Assembly (NCBI GenBank): GCA_050246915.1
Contig: JBFWVD010000035.1
Span: 1 to 54,948, forward strand
DNA length: 54,948 bases
DNA from: JBFWVD01 sp050246915
GTDB lineage: Bacteria; Actinomycetota; Acidimicrobiia; Acidimicrobiales; Ilumatobacteraceae
Direction of reading: 5' to 3'
The notes below the pieces were generated by a model that searched no databases, had not been told where the DNA came from, and saw nothing but the letters and a program-made list of their open reading frames with translations. Positions 44,013-53,147 of this stretch are shown here, in pieces. Numbering within the stretch: position 1 is the first letter of the stretch; each line of letters begins with the position of its first letter. Made by a program: the position numbers and the translations under genes.

Positions 44013-45430
44013 GACCGGGCTCCGTTCACGGCCGACGGAACGAATCTCGTCGGATCGAATCCGGCCAACACCATCTGGCGGGCGTGGCCGGGTTCCAGGG
44101 CGCATCGTTGCGTCAGCTCGCCGCTGTCATCGAGACCAAACAGCTCGCTCGACGCGACACCACCGCCTTCGCCGAGACCGGCGATCTCGCGGATCGACGT
44201 CACCCTCCGCACCGGCCGGCCGGTCCCGATGTTGCGGACCAGGTCGATGTGAACGATGAAGTCGATCGTCCCGGCGATCTGGTTCCACACCGCGTACTCG
44301 GGCAACTTCGTGTCCGACTTTGCCACGTAATACGCGAGGCGAGTCAACGCGATCTCGGGGCGATGGGCGTGAATCGTGGCCATCGACCCGCGCTTGCACA
44401 TCGACGCCGCGTCCAACATGTCGAGCGCCTCGTCCTCGACCAGCTCACCGACGATCACCCGATCCGGGTTCAAACGGCGCGTCAGCTCGACGATCGAACG
44501 CACCGGCACCTCGCCGACACCTTCGGAGTTCGCTTGACGGGTATGCAACGCGACAACGTTCGGGTGCCGCTCCGGATAGTCCTCCAACCGCAACTCCAAC
44601 AACGCCTTCTCCGCGGTGATGAGCCGCTCCATCGGCGAGATCAACCCACACAGCTCAACAAGAAACGTGGTCTTACCGGCCCCCGGGCCGCCCGACACCA
44701 GCACGGTGAACCCGGTACGGACCACGGCATCAAAGAACGACAGCAGGTCATGCGGGAACATCCCCGCATCGGCGAGGGCGCCGATGCCGAGTCTTGGAAG
44801 GACGAAGCGGCGGATCGCCATCCGCGGCTGGGTCGAGATGCCGTGCTCGGTCGGCCCGCCGAGCACCAGCACGACCCGGGACCCGTCCGCTGCCTGCACG
44901 GTGAGTTGCGGGCTGGCGGTGTCCAATCGGCCCTCGCCGGTGCCCATCCGTAACGCGATCCGTTTCTGGAAGGCGACGAGCTCAGCGGGTGAGTTCCACA
45001 ACTGGCCGATGTCGATCTGGCGGCCATCGATGTAGGAGACCCAAGTATGCAAATGGGAGTTGACGTCGATCTCCTCAACGTCGGGGGCGTCCATCCATTG
45101 CTGCAACGGACCGAACGCGAACAGCTCCGCTACGACACGGCGTCGCAACTCGTTGTCGGTCGAATCGGAGAGCCGGGACATGCCTCGTTGCATCCGGGCT
45201 TGGGATACCGAGCCCAACTCCTCGGCCATCCAGTCCCCGATCAACAGTTCCTGTCCCAGCAGGTCGCGCTCCAACGGAACGCCAGAGTCGGTGTCGTCAT
45301 CAGCGAGTCGACGCGCCTCGATCTCCTCGGCGAGACGACGCGCCAACCGATCGGCCACAAGGCGGACAACTCGCACCGCCTCGACCGGCGCCAATTCGCT
45401 CAGCCCAAGATCGGGTTCCCACAATGTCAT
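44003..45430 (-). CDS. tadA: TadA/CpaF-type pilus assembly ATPase
   Basis: The 475-aa protein is a VirB11/GspE-family secretion ATPase of the CpaF subgroup: Walker A SGGPGAGKTT near 245-255, followed by ELRLEDYPERHPNVVALHTRQ and RRLNPDRVIVGELVEDEALDML, then TIHAHRPEIALTRL. It powers assembly of the Tad pilus. Its start overlaps the TadZ gene by four bases. The CpaF group is also related to VirB11, which is missing elsewhere in this window, so it might serve both systems. Confidence 0.92.
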   Translation of the reverse strand: MTLWEPDLGLSELAPVEAVRVVRLVADRLARRLAEEIEARRLADDDTDSGVPLERDLLGQELLIGDWMAEELGSVSQARMQRGMSRLSDSTDNELRRRVVAELFAFGPLQQWMDAPDVEEIDVNSHLHTWVSYIDGRQIDIGQLWNSPAELVAFQKRIALRMGTGEGRLDTASPQLTVQAADGSRVVLVLGGPTEHGISTQPRMAIRRFVLPRLGIGALADAGMFPHDLLSFFDAVVRTGFTVLVSGGPGAGKTTFLVELCGLISPMERLITAEKALLELRLEDYPERHPNVVALHTRQANSEGVGEVPVRSIVELTRRLNPDRVIVGELVEDEALDMLDAASMCKRGSMATIHAHRPEIALTRLAYYVAKSDTKLPEYAVWNQIAGTIDFIVHIDLVRNIGTGRPVRRVTSIREIAGLGEGGGVASSELFGLDDSGELTQRCALEPGHARQMVLAGFDPTRFVPSAVNGARSWA

Positions 45431-46185
45431 TGCCTGACACCGCCGACATCCAACGAGTGCAGCGACTCCAGGCGCACCGCCAACTCGTTCGCCACTGTCG
45501 CCGCGGACCGAGCGAGGTGGCTGCGAGCAAACCCGCGACCGACGCGCTCGCGGCCCGCAGCCGCGGCGGCTCCGACAGGATCATCGGCGATGACCACGAC
45601 CCGAACTCGGTCGGGTGATCCGCCGAGGAAGTCGCCGATCTCGCTCGCTCGATAGGGCTCCTCGCCAATCACTGCGACGACCGTTGGGAGCATGCGGGAC
45701 CCGAGCGCGTCGACGAGTTCGCCGACACGATCCAGGTGCGCCGCCGCCGCACGCGACGAAGTCCTCGGCTGACGAACCGTCACAACCACCAGCGCCGCCT
45801 GAGTGACCACTGTTGACGGGGCCGCCGGGTGGCAGAACCCGCAGTCGACGACCGCTGTCAGCCCGGACAACGCCGACAACGTCGGGATGATTCGCGTCGT
45901 CGCTTCTCTCGCAGCAATCGCCGCCTCACCAGCGCGGACCGGCATCACCAACACCCGCAGCAAGCCGTGATGTTGAACTTGCGCTTCGATCACCGGCCAC
46001 GCACCCGTCGGTGCCATCGTCACCGCGGTCGCAACACCCGGAAGCTCTGCAACATCGAGCCACGCGGCAAGGTCCCCTCCCGTCGGATCGCCCTCCACCA
46101 GCAGCACGTCAGGCGTCGGCCACATGGCAGCCAACGCGTACGCCGTCGTTGTCGATGCATCCCCACAGACGGCCAGCAACGTCAT
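45427..46185 (-). CDS. TadZ/CpaE-like MinD-family protein with degenerate P-loop
   Basis: The 252-aa product begins TLLAVCGDASTTTAYALAAMW, which has the position and shape of the deviant Walker A of MinD/CpaE but lacks the lysine (GDASTTTA). Further on, VLLVEGDPTGGDLAAWLD matches the switch I region of ParA-type proteins, and LTAVVDCG the Walker B. TadZ localises the pilus machine. Loss of the lysine suggests weak or no ATP hydrolysis. It overlaps the SAF gene by four bases. Confidence 0.78.
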   Translation of the reverse strand: MTLLAVCGDASTTTAYALAAMWPTPDVLLVEGDPTGGDLAAWLDVAELPGVATAVTMAPTGAWPVIEAQVQHHGLLRVLVMPVRAGEAAIAAREATTRIIPTLSALSGLTAVVDCGFCHPAAPSTVVTQAALVVVTVRQPRTSSRAAAAHLDRVGELVDALGSRMLPTVVAVIGEEPYRASEIGDFLGGSPDRVRVVVIADDPVGAAAAAGRERVGRGFARSHLARSAATVANELAVRLESLHSLDVGGVRQ

Positions 46186-46820
46186 TCCGCCGCCCCCGGG
46201 TCGAGCAGCACCAGACGCACCTTCTCAGCGGCTGCGACCGACGACGCATCGGGCACGGCAAGCTCGATTGACACCGACACCTGGCCGGTTGCTGCCGCCT
46301 TGGTCGGCAGACCGACCACGAGACCCGCGACCGACGTTGAGGTGCGATCGGACCCGATGATCACGACGTTGATTCGCGATCGCTCGCGAAGCCCGATCGG
46401 TACCTCGCCGGCCGGGACAGTCATCGCGATGACCGACGCGCCAGCGGCTACCAGCGGAGCCGCCTGCAACGTCTCACGGGCGAGTAACGCTCCGGCGACA
46501 AGGCGGACTTTCGCATACGTGCCGACGACGGCGTTCAACTCGCCAGACGGCACGGCACGGAACGAATCGTCCGACCCGATGTCCACGACACGGAAATCGT
46601 CGACCGTGATCTGCTCGCCGGCAGGCACATCGCGATCGAGTTGCAACACCGGCGAGCGGTCGTTCACACCCCGGTAGATCGCCAGATTCAACAGCACACC
46701 AACCGCGACGATCAGCGCCCCGAGACCGAGGCGCCCGCGGGCACGTGCCGAGATCCGAGCCGATCCCACTGGAACGCGCTCACGCGATGGGGAGGTGGTT
46801 CGTTCAAGCACAGCCACCAT
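46182..46820 (-). CDS. CpaB/RcpC-like SAF-domain protein
   Basis: The 212-aa product has one N-terminal transmembrane segment (LGLGALIVAVGVLLNLAIYRG) followed by a SAF domain (RDVPAGEQITVDDFRVVDIG, then VAGALLARETLQAAP). In Tad loci this is the periplasmic RcpC/CpaB protein, which stabilises the pilus base. It lies two bases after the stop of the secreted protein gene. Confidence 0.85.
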   Translation of the reverse strand: MVAVLERTTSPSRERVPVGSARISARARGRLGLGALIVAVGVLLNLAIYRGVNDRSPVLQLDRDVPAGEQITVDDFRVVDIGSDDSFRAVPSGELNAVVGTYAKVRLVAGALLARETLQAAPLVAAGASVIAMTVPAGEVPIGLRERSRINVVIIGSDRTSTSVAGLVVGLPTKAAATGQVSVSIELAVPDASSVAAAEKVRLVLLDPGAAE

Positions 46821-46822
46821 CG

Positions 46823-47632
46823 TCAGCCTCCAGCGCCGATCGTCTGAATCTCCCGCACCCGATAGAAAAACGGCACGGTCGAGGTCGCCTCACCCAGATC
46901 GCCCGAGGTGCCGTCCGACGCCGTCCAACTCGCCGCCCACACCAATGTCACCGAACCATGGAACCGATCATCAGAGGCGCCGGTCACCTTCGACAGCGAA
47001 GGCTGGGTGAACATGTGGCCGCATGGCGCCTTACCGGTGTATCCAAGAGTCGGTGGGAGCCCGCCGAACGGCTCGCACAACACCAGCGATCCATCGCCCG
47101 GGTCCCACTCGATCCGAACGACCCGGGCAGTTGCCGTCGCCGACAGGCCAGGAATCGCCGAGGTCGCCGTCACCACACCCGGATCTGTCACCGCCAACCA
47201 TGATTCGAAGTTCACGTACCCGCCCACGCCAAGGTCCGGCGACAGCGAGGGCGTTGGCTTCGGCAGTTGCTTGATCACCTCATCGACCGCGAGCTGCCCG
47301 AGCCGCCCAGGCGGGAGTTGCGGTATCCACACGAACTGCTCCACGTCGTCGCAGATGCGCGAGTGCAAGTACCACATCATCCCCGCTTCGTCGATCCGAC
47401 CGTTTGCCGAGATCTGGCCAAAGCGATCACCGACGACGCGCTTCCACGCTGTGCAGACGGTTGTTCCGGTCAGGGGCCGTACGCCACCGCCCGGCCCCTG
47501 TCCGACGACCCAGGAACCCACCGAGTCGTGTCCGGCACCTCCCTGGCCGCCAGCCACTTCGGCTGAGGCGCGGTCGGACAGAAGGAGGCTCGCGAGGAGG
47601 ACGGCGGCGAAGATCAGCTTCCGGGAGGGCAT
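46823..47632 (-). CDS. Secreted protein of the Tad locus
   Basis: The N-terminus KLIFAAVLLASLLLSDRASAE is a clear signal sequence. The mature part (269 aa total) is Gly- and Pro-rich at first (GGQGGAGHDSVGSWVVG), then beta-rich with cysteine pairs (VCTAWKRVV, RICDDVEQF, VLCEPFGG, PCGHMF). I see no catalytic motif. It overlaps the lipoprotein gene by 19 bases. It may cap, anchor or coat the pilus. Confidence 0.72.
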   Translation of the reverse strand: MPSRKLIFAAVLLASLLLSDRASAEVAGGQGGAGHDSVGSWVVGQGPGGGVRPLTGTTVCTAWKRVVGDRFGQISANGRIDEAGMMWYLHSRICDDVEQFVWIPQLPPGRLGQLAVDEVIKQLPKPTPSLSPDLGVGGYVNFESWLAVTDPGVVTATSAIPGLSATATARVVRIEWDPGDGSLVLCEPFGGLPPTLGYTGKAPCGHMFTQPSLSKVTGASDDRFHGSVTLVWAASWTASDGTSGDLGEATSTVPFFYRVREIQTIGAGG

Positions 47633-48270
47633 CGGTTCTCACCTTCGGCTCGCTCTGTTCGCTTCTCTTCGGAGGTTCGCCAATGACCGTTCTCCAGCAC
47701 CATCGTCGTATCGAATCGGGACGTCACCTGAAGGTTGTTGACGATGATCGGCGGGTCGCCAGCCTTTGCAGGCGGTCCGTACAAGACGCCTGTGTCCCAC
47801 CAGCATGACGACACCACCGCGGTAGTTGGGCCGGTGACATCCACCTTCTCGACAACGGCGTATCCCGGGTCGTCCGCGCCAGCAAACAATCCGCCGCTGA
47901 CCATGTCCTTGATCGTCGTACTCAAGGCGCCCCTCGCAGGACCGACGGATGCGGTAAGCGCCGACGGATCGCAACTGGTCGGCGCGCGCAGACACGTCGA
48001 GTACGCCTCATGGAGCTGCAGATAGTCGGCCCTGACCTGAGCATCAGGTAAGACAGCCGCGGTTGCAGCAGTCGTGGCCACCGTCGTGAGCTGCGCCAAG
48101 GCGGTGGTCGACGCGGCAATCCTCCCTTGCACTGTCGACACGACCGACGAGGTACGCACCGAGGAGTCCGTCCCTGTCGGCTCGGACGAACCACCGGAAC
48201 CATTGCTGCACGCCCCGAGCGCAGCAATCGTGCCCGACACCAAGACGCCTGTCGCCCACCTGCTTCTCAT
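47614..48270 (-). CDS. Lipoprotein at the head of the Tad operon
   Basis: ATG 48270 has GGAAGGA eight bases before it. The N-terminus ends in ALGAC (lipobox, C21). A serine/threonine-rich linker and a helical part (RADYLQLHEAYSTCLRAPTSCDPS) follow, then a strand-rich C-terminus (VVEKVDVTGPTTAVVSSCWWDTGVLYGPP). The last part resembles a small NTF2-like or conjugation-type domain. It is probably a surface or periplasmic partner of the pilus. Family is not identified. Confidence 0.72.
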   Translation of the reverse strand: MRSRWATGVLVSGTIAALGACSNGSGGSSEPTGTDSSVRTSSVVSTVQGRIAASTTALAQLTTVATTAATAAVLPDAQVRADYLQLHEAYSTCLRAPTSCDPSALTASVGPARGALSTTIKDMVSGGLFAGADDPGYAVVEKVDVTGPTTAVVSSCWWDTGVLYGPPAKAGDPPIIVNNLQVTSRFDTTMVLENGHWRTSEEKRTERAEGENRCPPGS

Positions 48271-48274
48271 GGCC

Positions 48275-48650
48275 CTATTCCTTCCCGTGAGCAACGCGAG
48301 TCGCATCACGGCCAGCTGCCGTCGAGGCAACGAATGAAAATTGCTTGATCACTTTGTCGCGGCCGATCCCGTCCATCTCCGCGGGAAGAGTCCCATCGAT
48401 CCCAACGATTTGCACTGGACGCCGTTGAGCGTTGCGGGATTCTTGAAGGACGGCATACCCCGTCATGACGGACGCGACGAACCGCGGAGTTGCCGCGACG
48501 ATCGTCCACGACTGCGTACGAAGCCAGATGCCAGTTGATCGGGAGAAGCACGTCGCCCCCGACGGGGAGTCGCCTCTGGAAGGAGTCGCTCGCTGTGCGT
48601 GAGAGCGCCGACTCAGCCGAAGGTCGCAACCGCCCAGCCGGTCGCATCGT
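48275..48650 (-). pseudogene. Decayed gene upstream of the Tad operon
   Basis: The minus frame ending at 48275 has a protein-like stretch (WTIVAATPRFVASVMTGYAVLQ, then RRPVQIVGIDGTLPAEMDGIG) that stops four bases before the lipoprotein start, as in an operon. Upstream the sequence reads better in another frame (RRLPVGGDVLLPINWHLASYA). Joining the two needs a frameshift near 48540. It is probably a broken first gene of the Tad operon. The reading is by eye and no homologue is known. Confidence 0.35.
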
Positions 48651-49150
48651 CGCTGGGCTGGCTCAGCGGGGAGGCGAAGCCCGCGCGATGTGATGTCCCA
48701 CAGAAGTGCCGGAGCGGACGGTAAGTCGATCACACCCCCTACAGAGGCGTAGGAGACACAGGCGCAGCACTTTTCGGACGAACTTTCCGCACCAGCGAGC
48801 GGGGTGAGGTGTGCCTGACGCTTCGCGACAGCTTGGGTGGGGATTCAGACCACAGACCCGCGCCGTCGCAGTCGATGATCAAGCACGGCCGACCCCCCAC
48901 CAGCCATCGTGGAGGATCTCCTCGGGGCCGGGCCGTTCCAACGGGGTTTTGCCGCCGGCAACGACGGCAGCAGGTGTGTCATGGCGCTGTGACGGACGAA
49001 GGTGACCACGAGGCAGGCGAGGCCACCCCAGAACGCCAACATCATCAGGCCCATGAACAGCCAGCCCCCACGGGCCAGCGTGTCAGGCCAGCAACCACTT
49101 ACACCTTGGTCTCCATCGGTGAACGCAAGAAGGTGACCTGGTCGGGTCAA
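48651..49150 (-). pseudogene. Remnant region with truncated SHOCT-like membrane protein
   Basis: No intact gene is seen. On the minus strand, about 48845-49085 encodes ARGGWLFMGLMMLAFWGGL, like SHOCT-domain membrane proteins. The expected SHOCT motif appears only in another frame (GPEEILHDGW), so the gene is frameshifted. Its 5' end is cut near the IS30 boundary. Bases 48651-48844 hold nothing recognisable. Confidence 0.4.
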
Positions 49151-50503
49151 TGTTGCGGACCGATGTGGAGGTGTCATGGCCAAGCGTGGACAGGGTGAGC
49201 ATGGACGTCGATTGAGCGACGCGGAACGCCTCGAGTTGTTCGATCGGATCGCCGCCGGCGAGACCCAGGAGGAAGTCGCCGCCGCGTTGGGTTGCGATCC
49301 CCGCACAGTGATCCGCTGGGTTCATTCCCGGGGCGGGCTCCGACCCTATGAACGCACACGGTCGGCGTTGCGTCTCTCGTTGGTGGAGCGTGAGGAGATC
49401 AGTCTCGGAATCTCCCGAGGCGACACCGCAACACTCATCGCTGTTGGCTTGGGTCGGTCAGTGTCAACGATCACCCGTGAGATCAAGGCCAATGGCGGTC
49501 GAACGGTGTATCGGGCGGCAGCTGCCGACAGTCGAGCGTTGCGTCACGCCAGGCGCCCCAAGCAAGCCAAGCTCGCAACCTGCCATCGCCTACGCGTCGA
49601 GGTCGAGGTTCAGCTCGCGTTGCGATGGTCACCACAGCAGATCTCAGCGAGGCTGACCGTCGACTTCCCCGACGACGTGGAGATGCGCGTGTCGCACGAA
49701 ACGATCTATCAGTCCTTGTTCATCCAAGCACGTGGTGCTCTGCGTCGTGAACTGGTCGACAGTCTCCGCGGCGGTCGCGGTCATCGTCGACCGCACGGCT
49801 CAACGCGCGGTGGTGGTCTACGCGACATGGTGTCGATCGCGGAGCGACCCGCCGAGATCGAGGACCGCGCGATCCCCGGCCATTGGGAAGGTGACCTCAT
49901 CATCGGCAAAGCCGGACGATCAGCGATCGCCACGCTGGTCGAGCGGCAATCCCGGTTCACGATGCTGCTCAAGATCGCCGATGGTCGCACCGCTGAATCG
50001 GTTCGAGACGCGTTGACCCTCAACGCGGTCAGGCTTCCAGCGGCGTTGTTTCGGACGTTGACATGGGACCAGGGCAAGGAGATGGCAGGCCACGTCCAGT
50101 TCAGCGTCGACACCGGTATCGCCGTCTACTTCTGTGATCCATCGAGCCCGTGGCAACGCGGCACGAACGAGAACACCAACGGTCTCCTACGTCAGTACTT
50201 CCCCAAAGGCACCGACCTCACGACATTCACTCAGGATGACCTCGACGCCGTCGCCGACGAACTCAACGGAAGACCTCGACAAACCCTCGGCTGGATGAAA
50301 CCATCCGAAGCATTCGACCAACTCCTTGCGATGACCGCATGAGACCGAGCACCGTCTTCCCGACACTCCCAGCCTCACCGATGAGTTCGACACCGCGACG
50401 GCCGCCATGACCAGCAATCAGCAGATCCCGAAGCCCGCAGTCGGTGGCACCATCACCGCGATGGCCAAGATGACCGGCCACGCTACGACCGCGCTCCACA
50501 ACA
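49151..50503 (+). mobile_element. IS30-family insertion sequence (boundaries tentative)
   Basis: It is defined by the transposase at 49176-50342. Candidate terminal inverted repeats are tgttgcggaccg (49151-49162) and cgctccacaaca (50492-50503, whose reverse complement is tgttgtggagcg): 10 of 12 match. IS30-type ends often carry GTGTTG. This would give an element of about 1.35 kb with 160 bases after the stop. A shorter 9-bp pair (49114-49122 and 50375-50383) was also seen but is less convincing. Confidence 0.45.
49176..50342 (+). CDS. IS30-family transposase
   Basis: The 388-aa protein has an N-terminal HTH (ETQEEVAAALGCDPRTVIRWV), a second HTH (TATLIAVGLGRSVSTITREI) and a C-terminal DDE core: GHWEGDLIIGK (first D), LTWDQGKEM (second D) and RGTNENTNGLLRQYFPKG (E). 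This is typical IS30. GGAGG lies before the ATG. It appears intact, so it may be active. It lies between the Tad locus and the chromosomal genes. Confidence 0.95.
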   Translation: MAKRGQGEHGRRLSDAERLELFDRIAAGETQEEVAAALGCDPRTVIRWVHSRGGLRPYERTRSALRLSLVEREEISLGISRGDTATLIAVGLGRSVSTITREIKANGGRTVYRAAAADSRALRHARRPKQAKLATCHRLRVEVEVQLALRWSPQQISARLTVDFPDDVEMRVSHETIYQSLFIQARGALRRELVDSLRGGRGHRRPHGSTRGGGLRDMVSIAERPAEIEDRAIPGHWEGDLIIGKAGRSAIATLVERQSRFTMLLKIADGRTAESVRDALTLNAVRLPAALFRTLTWDQGKEMAGHVQFSVDTGIAVYFCDPSSPWQRGTNENTNGLLRQYFPKGTDLTTFTQDDLDAVADELNGRPRQTLGWMKPSEAFDQLLAMTA

Positions 50504-50784
50504 CCGGCCGAGGATCGATTAAAGACACTGGTGTACCGCGCCACCCTTCGCCCTCATGATCGTCATCTCCCAGCTCTTCGGGTTCCTCCCGAAGAGTCGC
50601 CGCGGAATGCCGACAATGCTCACCAGGGCGGCCGCACTCTCAGCCGCCGTCGCAGTGATCCTCACCATATGGTGACCGCCTACGGCGAGAACGATGACTG
50701 GTCGGCGGTCCCCCGATGACTAGGCACCCAAGCCACGACGAGCGGGTCCGGCGTGCGCTGCGCCGGACCCGCTCGTCGACAACG
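50343..50784. other. Gene-poor stretch after the transposase
   Basis: I see no supported gene in these 442 bases apart from the hairpin at 50736-50778. A 39-codon plus-strand frame (50556-50675, starting MIVISQLFGF, hydrophobic end) lacks a ribosome site. The first 160 bases are probably the tail of the IS element. Confidence 0.45.
50736..50778 (-). terminator. Strong hairpin, probable terminator
   Basis: A perfect 18-bp inverted repeat, cgacgagcgggtccggcg (50736-50753), with a 7-base loop lies 6 bases after the stop of the discoidin-type lipoprotein gene on the minus strand. No long T-run follows on that strand, so it may rely on stem strength alone. It also separates the IS side from the chromosomal genes. 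Confidence 0.7.
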
Positions 50785-51603
50785 TCAGGCAAACACCCTG
50801 ATCTCCACGGCGCCGACGTTGCCGCCAGTTGAGGAGCTGACGTCGAAGCGGATCGTTCGACCAGTCGCAGCCAGGGCCTGTGGGCGGGGCTCGGCAAGCG
50901 TCGCCGCCTCGAACGGCCCCTGGGGAGGGCCGTCATCGATCGACACGGTGTAGGTGGTGGTGATGGCCGTACCGTCAGCCATGGATCGGGTCACGAACTC
51001 GACGCCGGCGGTGGAGGTCGGTTCACCGAGGTCGATGGTGATCGAGCCATTGTCGCCATCGCCTCGAGTCGCCCACTCGGTCTGGGTGTCGTTGTCAATT
51101 GCATTTGACGCGCCAATGGCCGAAGAGAACTCGGAGCTGACCGCAGTGATCTTGGCCTTGGGCGCGATGTTGTTGCCCATGGACACCGCAGCTGTCGTGG
51201 TCGGATTGGATGGCGCGTCGACGCGGAACGATGCCACCTTCGATCGGTACAACTGACCCGACGCCGTGGTGCCCTGGATGATGTATCGATAGTTCACGCC
51301 GGGCTTCACGTCGGGAAGCGAGACATCGTGTTGGACGATGCCGGTGCCGTTCATGGACAGGCTGTTGTTGAACCGACCGAACGAGTCGGCTTCACCCCAC
51401 ACGATGGCGCAGATCATCGGCTCGCTCGTCGTCACCCGCAACACACCCTTCGACGGATCGTTGGGATCAGCTTCGAACACGATGTCGCTGGCGCGCACGT
51501 CGTCGAAGTCCCGGACGCTCGGGCCATCGCTGCTTCCCCCACACGACGCGAGGACACCGACGAACGTCAACACCACGAGCCAGACACGTACCGATGCGCG
51601 CAT
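50785..51603 (-). CDS. Discoidin (F5/8 type C-like) lipoprotein
   Basis: The ATG at 51603 starts a lipoprotein signal (VWLVVLTFVGVLASC, lipobox ASC). The 272-aa product has a middle part with fibronectin-like strands (VLRVTTSEPMICAIVWGE, KPGVNYRYIIQGTT) and a C-terminal discoidin-like domain (AIGASNAIDNDTQTEWATRG, then GSITIDLGEPTSTAGVEFVTR). Such proteins bind surface glycans. The GTG one codon upstream is also possible. It is separated from the thioredoxin gene by 52 bases on the same strand. Confidence 0.8.
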   Translation of the reverse strand: MRASVRVWLVVLTFVGVLASCGGSSDGPSVRDFDDVRASDIVFEADPNDPSKGVLRVTTSEPMICAIVWGEADSFGRFNNSLSMNGTGIVQHDVSLPDVKPGVNYRYIIQGTTASGQLYRSKVASFRVDAPSNPTTTAAVSMGNNIAPKAKITAVSSEFSSAIGASNAIDNDTQTEWATRGDGDNGSITIDLGEPTSTAGVEFVTRSMADGTAITTTYTVSIDDGPPQGPFEAATLAEPRPQALAATGRTIRFDVSSSTGGNVGAVEIRVFA

Positions 51604-51655
51604 CACCGCACGCTATTGCAGTCGGTCGTGGTGACGGATGCGATTGGGTACCTCA

Positions 51656-52291
51656 TCAGTAGGTCACGCCGTACACCTGAGCGATGGCCCCCTTGAGTGA
51701 ATCGCCCACCAGCGCACCTCGGGCCACGTCGATGAGCTTGCCATCAGCGTCGTAGAACGCCGTCATGGGCATGCCGCCGGTCCCGCCCAAACTGCGGTAC
51801 AAGCCGTTGTCGAGCGAGCCGCCGATGTCCTTGGCCACCGGGAAGTCGAACAGATGGTGACGGTTGGCCATGGACTGCCAGTTGCCTGTCTCGTTGGAGT
51901 TCACGAAGACGAAGTTGACCTTGCCCTTCAACGCAGTCGCCGCGGCATGGAAGGTTGGCAGTTCGGCCTCGCACTGGTCGCACCACGACGCGAACATGTT
52001 CACGATGGTCGGCTTGCCGACCGTGGACGCCAACGTCACTCGTCCGCTCTCGCCCAACCGCGGCAGGTCGAACGACTCGGCTGCGGTCACTCCTGTGCCG
52101 CCGCCTCCGCCCAGGTTCGCGGCGGCGATCACCACACCGACGATCAGCGCCGCAGCTGCGATCGTGACGCCCCACGCCCGGCGTCGTTGGGAACGCTTGC
52201 GTTCCGCGGCTCGTATCGCTGATGCCCGCTGTGGTGGCGTGGCACGGGCTTTGGGCGCGGTCGTTGCCGAGGTGCCCTTGCGTGTGACCAT
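51656..52291 (-). CDS. TlpA/ResA-like membrane-anchored thioredoxin
   Basis: Start ATG 52291 with GGGGA upstream; the much longer frame is a shadow of CcdA. The 211-aa protein has one anchor (WGVTIAAAALIVGVVIAAANL) and a thioredoxin fold with active site FASWCDQCEAEL and a cis-proline loop (GTGGMPMTAFYDADG). It is an extracytoplasmic thiol reductase. It lies 11 bases after the CcdA gene, which would supply its electrons. Confidence 0.9.
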   Translation of the reverse strand: MVTRKGTSATTAPKARATPPQRASAIRAAERKRSQRRRAWGVTIAAAALIVGVVIAAANLGGGGGTGVTAAESFDLPRLGESGRVTLASTVGKPTIVNMFASWCDQCEAELPTFHAAATALKGKVNFVFVNSNETGNWQSMANRHHLFDFPVAKDIGGSLDNGLYRSLGGTGGMPMTAFYDADGKLIDVARGALVGDSLKGAIAQVYGVTY

Positions 52292-52302
52292 GGTGCTGTC
52301 CC

Positions 52303-53067
52303 CTATCCGAGTTCGACGAGTCGTTCGAGGCCGACGGAGCGAAGTGCGTCCTGGATCACCGTCGTGACCCAGATCAGCCGGTTCAAGATGAGCAGCGCTC
52401 CGAAGAACGTCAGCGACACCGCTGAGGTCACCGTGACCGCGGCGGCGTGACGTTTCATGAAGCCGAGCGCGCCGGCGACACGATGGAAGGCCACTCCGGA
52501 GAGCAGGAACGGGATGCCCAAGCCGAGCGAGTACGTGGCCAGCAGGGTCCCACCGGCCCACGGTCGTTGCTGCGATGCCGAGATGGTCAGAATGGACCCG
52601 AGCACCGGGCCGATGCACGGGGTCCAACCGAACCCGAAGGCCACTCCCGCCGCCGCCGGGGCGAACGCGCCGAATCGGCCGAGCTCGGGATGGAAGCGCA
52701 GTTCGCGATACATCCACGGCGCTTTGACGATGAGCGATCCGATGAGGAAGAGTCCCATCGCCATGACCATCGCCCCCGATGCGCGGGTGAGCACGATCTG
52801 GTTGTCGAACAGCGCACGACCGACCGTCGTGGCCGACAGCCCGAGCAAGATGAACACCAGCGAGAAGCCAGCAACGAACATGCCGGTGGTGCTGGCCACC
52901 CGCCGGGTGTTGCCGCGCTTCGCCGACGTCAGATCGCCGACCGAGACACCGCTCACGATCGACAGGTAGGCCGGCAGAAGTGGGAGGACGCACGGCGAAA
53001 GGAACGACACGACCCCGCCGCCGAACGCGATGGCGTACGCCGCGGGGTCGACGGATTCGATCGCCAT
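52303..53067 (-). CDS. ccdA: Cytochrome c biogenesis protein CcdA
   Basis: The 254-aa protein has six to seven hydrophobic segments and the two conserved CcdA motifs: SFLSPCVLPLLPAYLS near 22-37 and FGWTPCIGPVLGS near 150. It carries electrons across the membrane to TlpA-type thioredoxins. Here it is directly followed by such a gene. The start ATG at 53067 lacks a strong ribosome site, so the start is less sure than the gene. Confidence 0.92.
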   Translation of the reverse strand: MAIESVDPAAYAIAFGGGVVSFLSPCVLPLLPAYLSIVSGVSVGDLTSAKRGNTRRVASTTGMFVAGFSLVFILLGLSATTVGRALFDNQIVLTRASGAMVMAMGLFLIGSLIVKAPWMYRELRFHPELGRFGAFAPAAAGVAFGFGWTPCIGPVLGSILTISASQQRPWAGGTLLATYSLGLGIPFLLSGVAFHRVAGALGFMKRHAAAVTVTSAVSLTFFGALLILNRLIWVTTVIQDALRSVGLERLVELG

Positions 53068-53147
53068 GGACAGGGAACCCGCTCAGTGGCGCCGATCCTT
53101 CCCGCAGCGTGCGACTGAGTGCACCGACGGTCGGCCGTTTCGGATGG

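Noticed and set aside
49114..50383. 9-bp inverted pair (catcggtga / tcaccgatg) around the transposase
   Set aside because: Matching stops after nine bases; the 12-base pair further out fits IS30-type ends better.
50343..50480. Minus-strand reading with a P-loop-like GEAGSVGKT, like a LuxR-type ATPase fragment
   Set aside because: It lies inside the probable IS30 tail, has no flanking domain and may be chance; it would matter only if the IS end is shorter than proposed.
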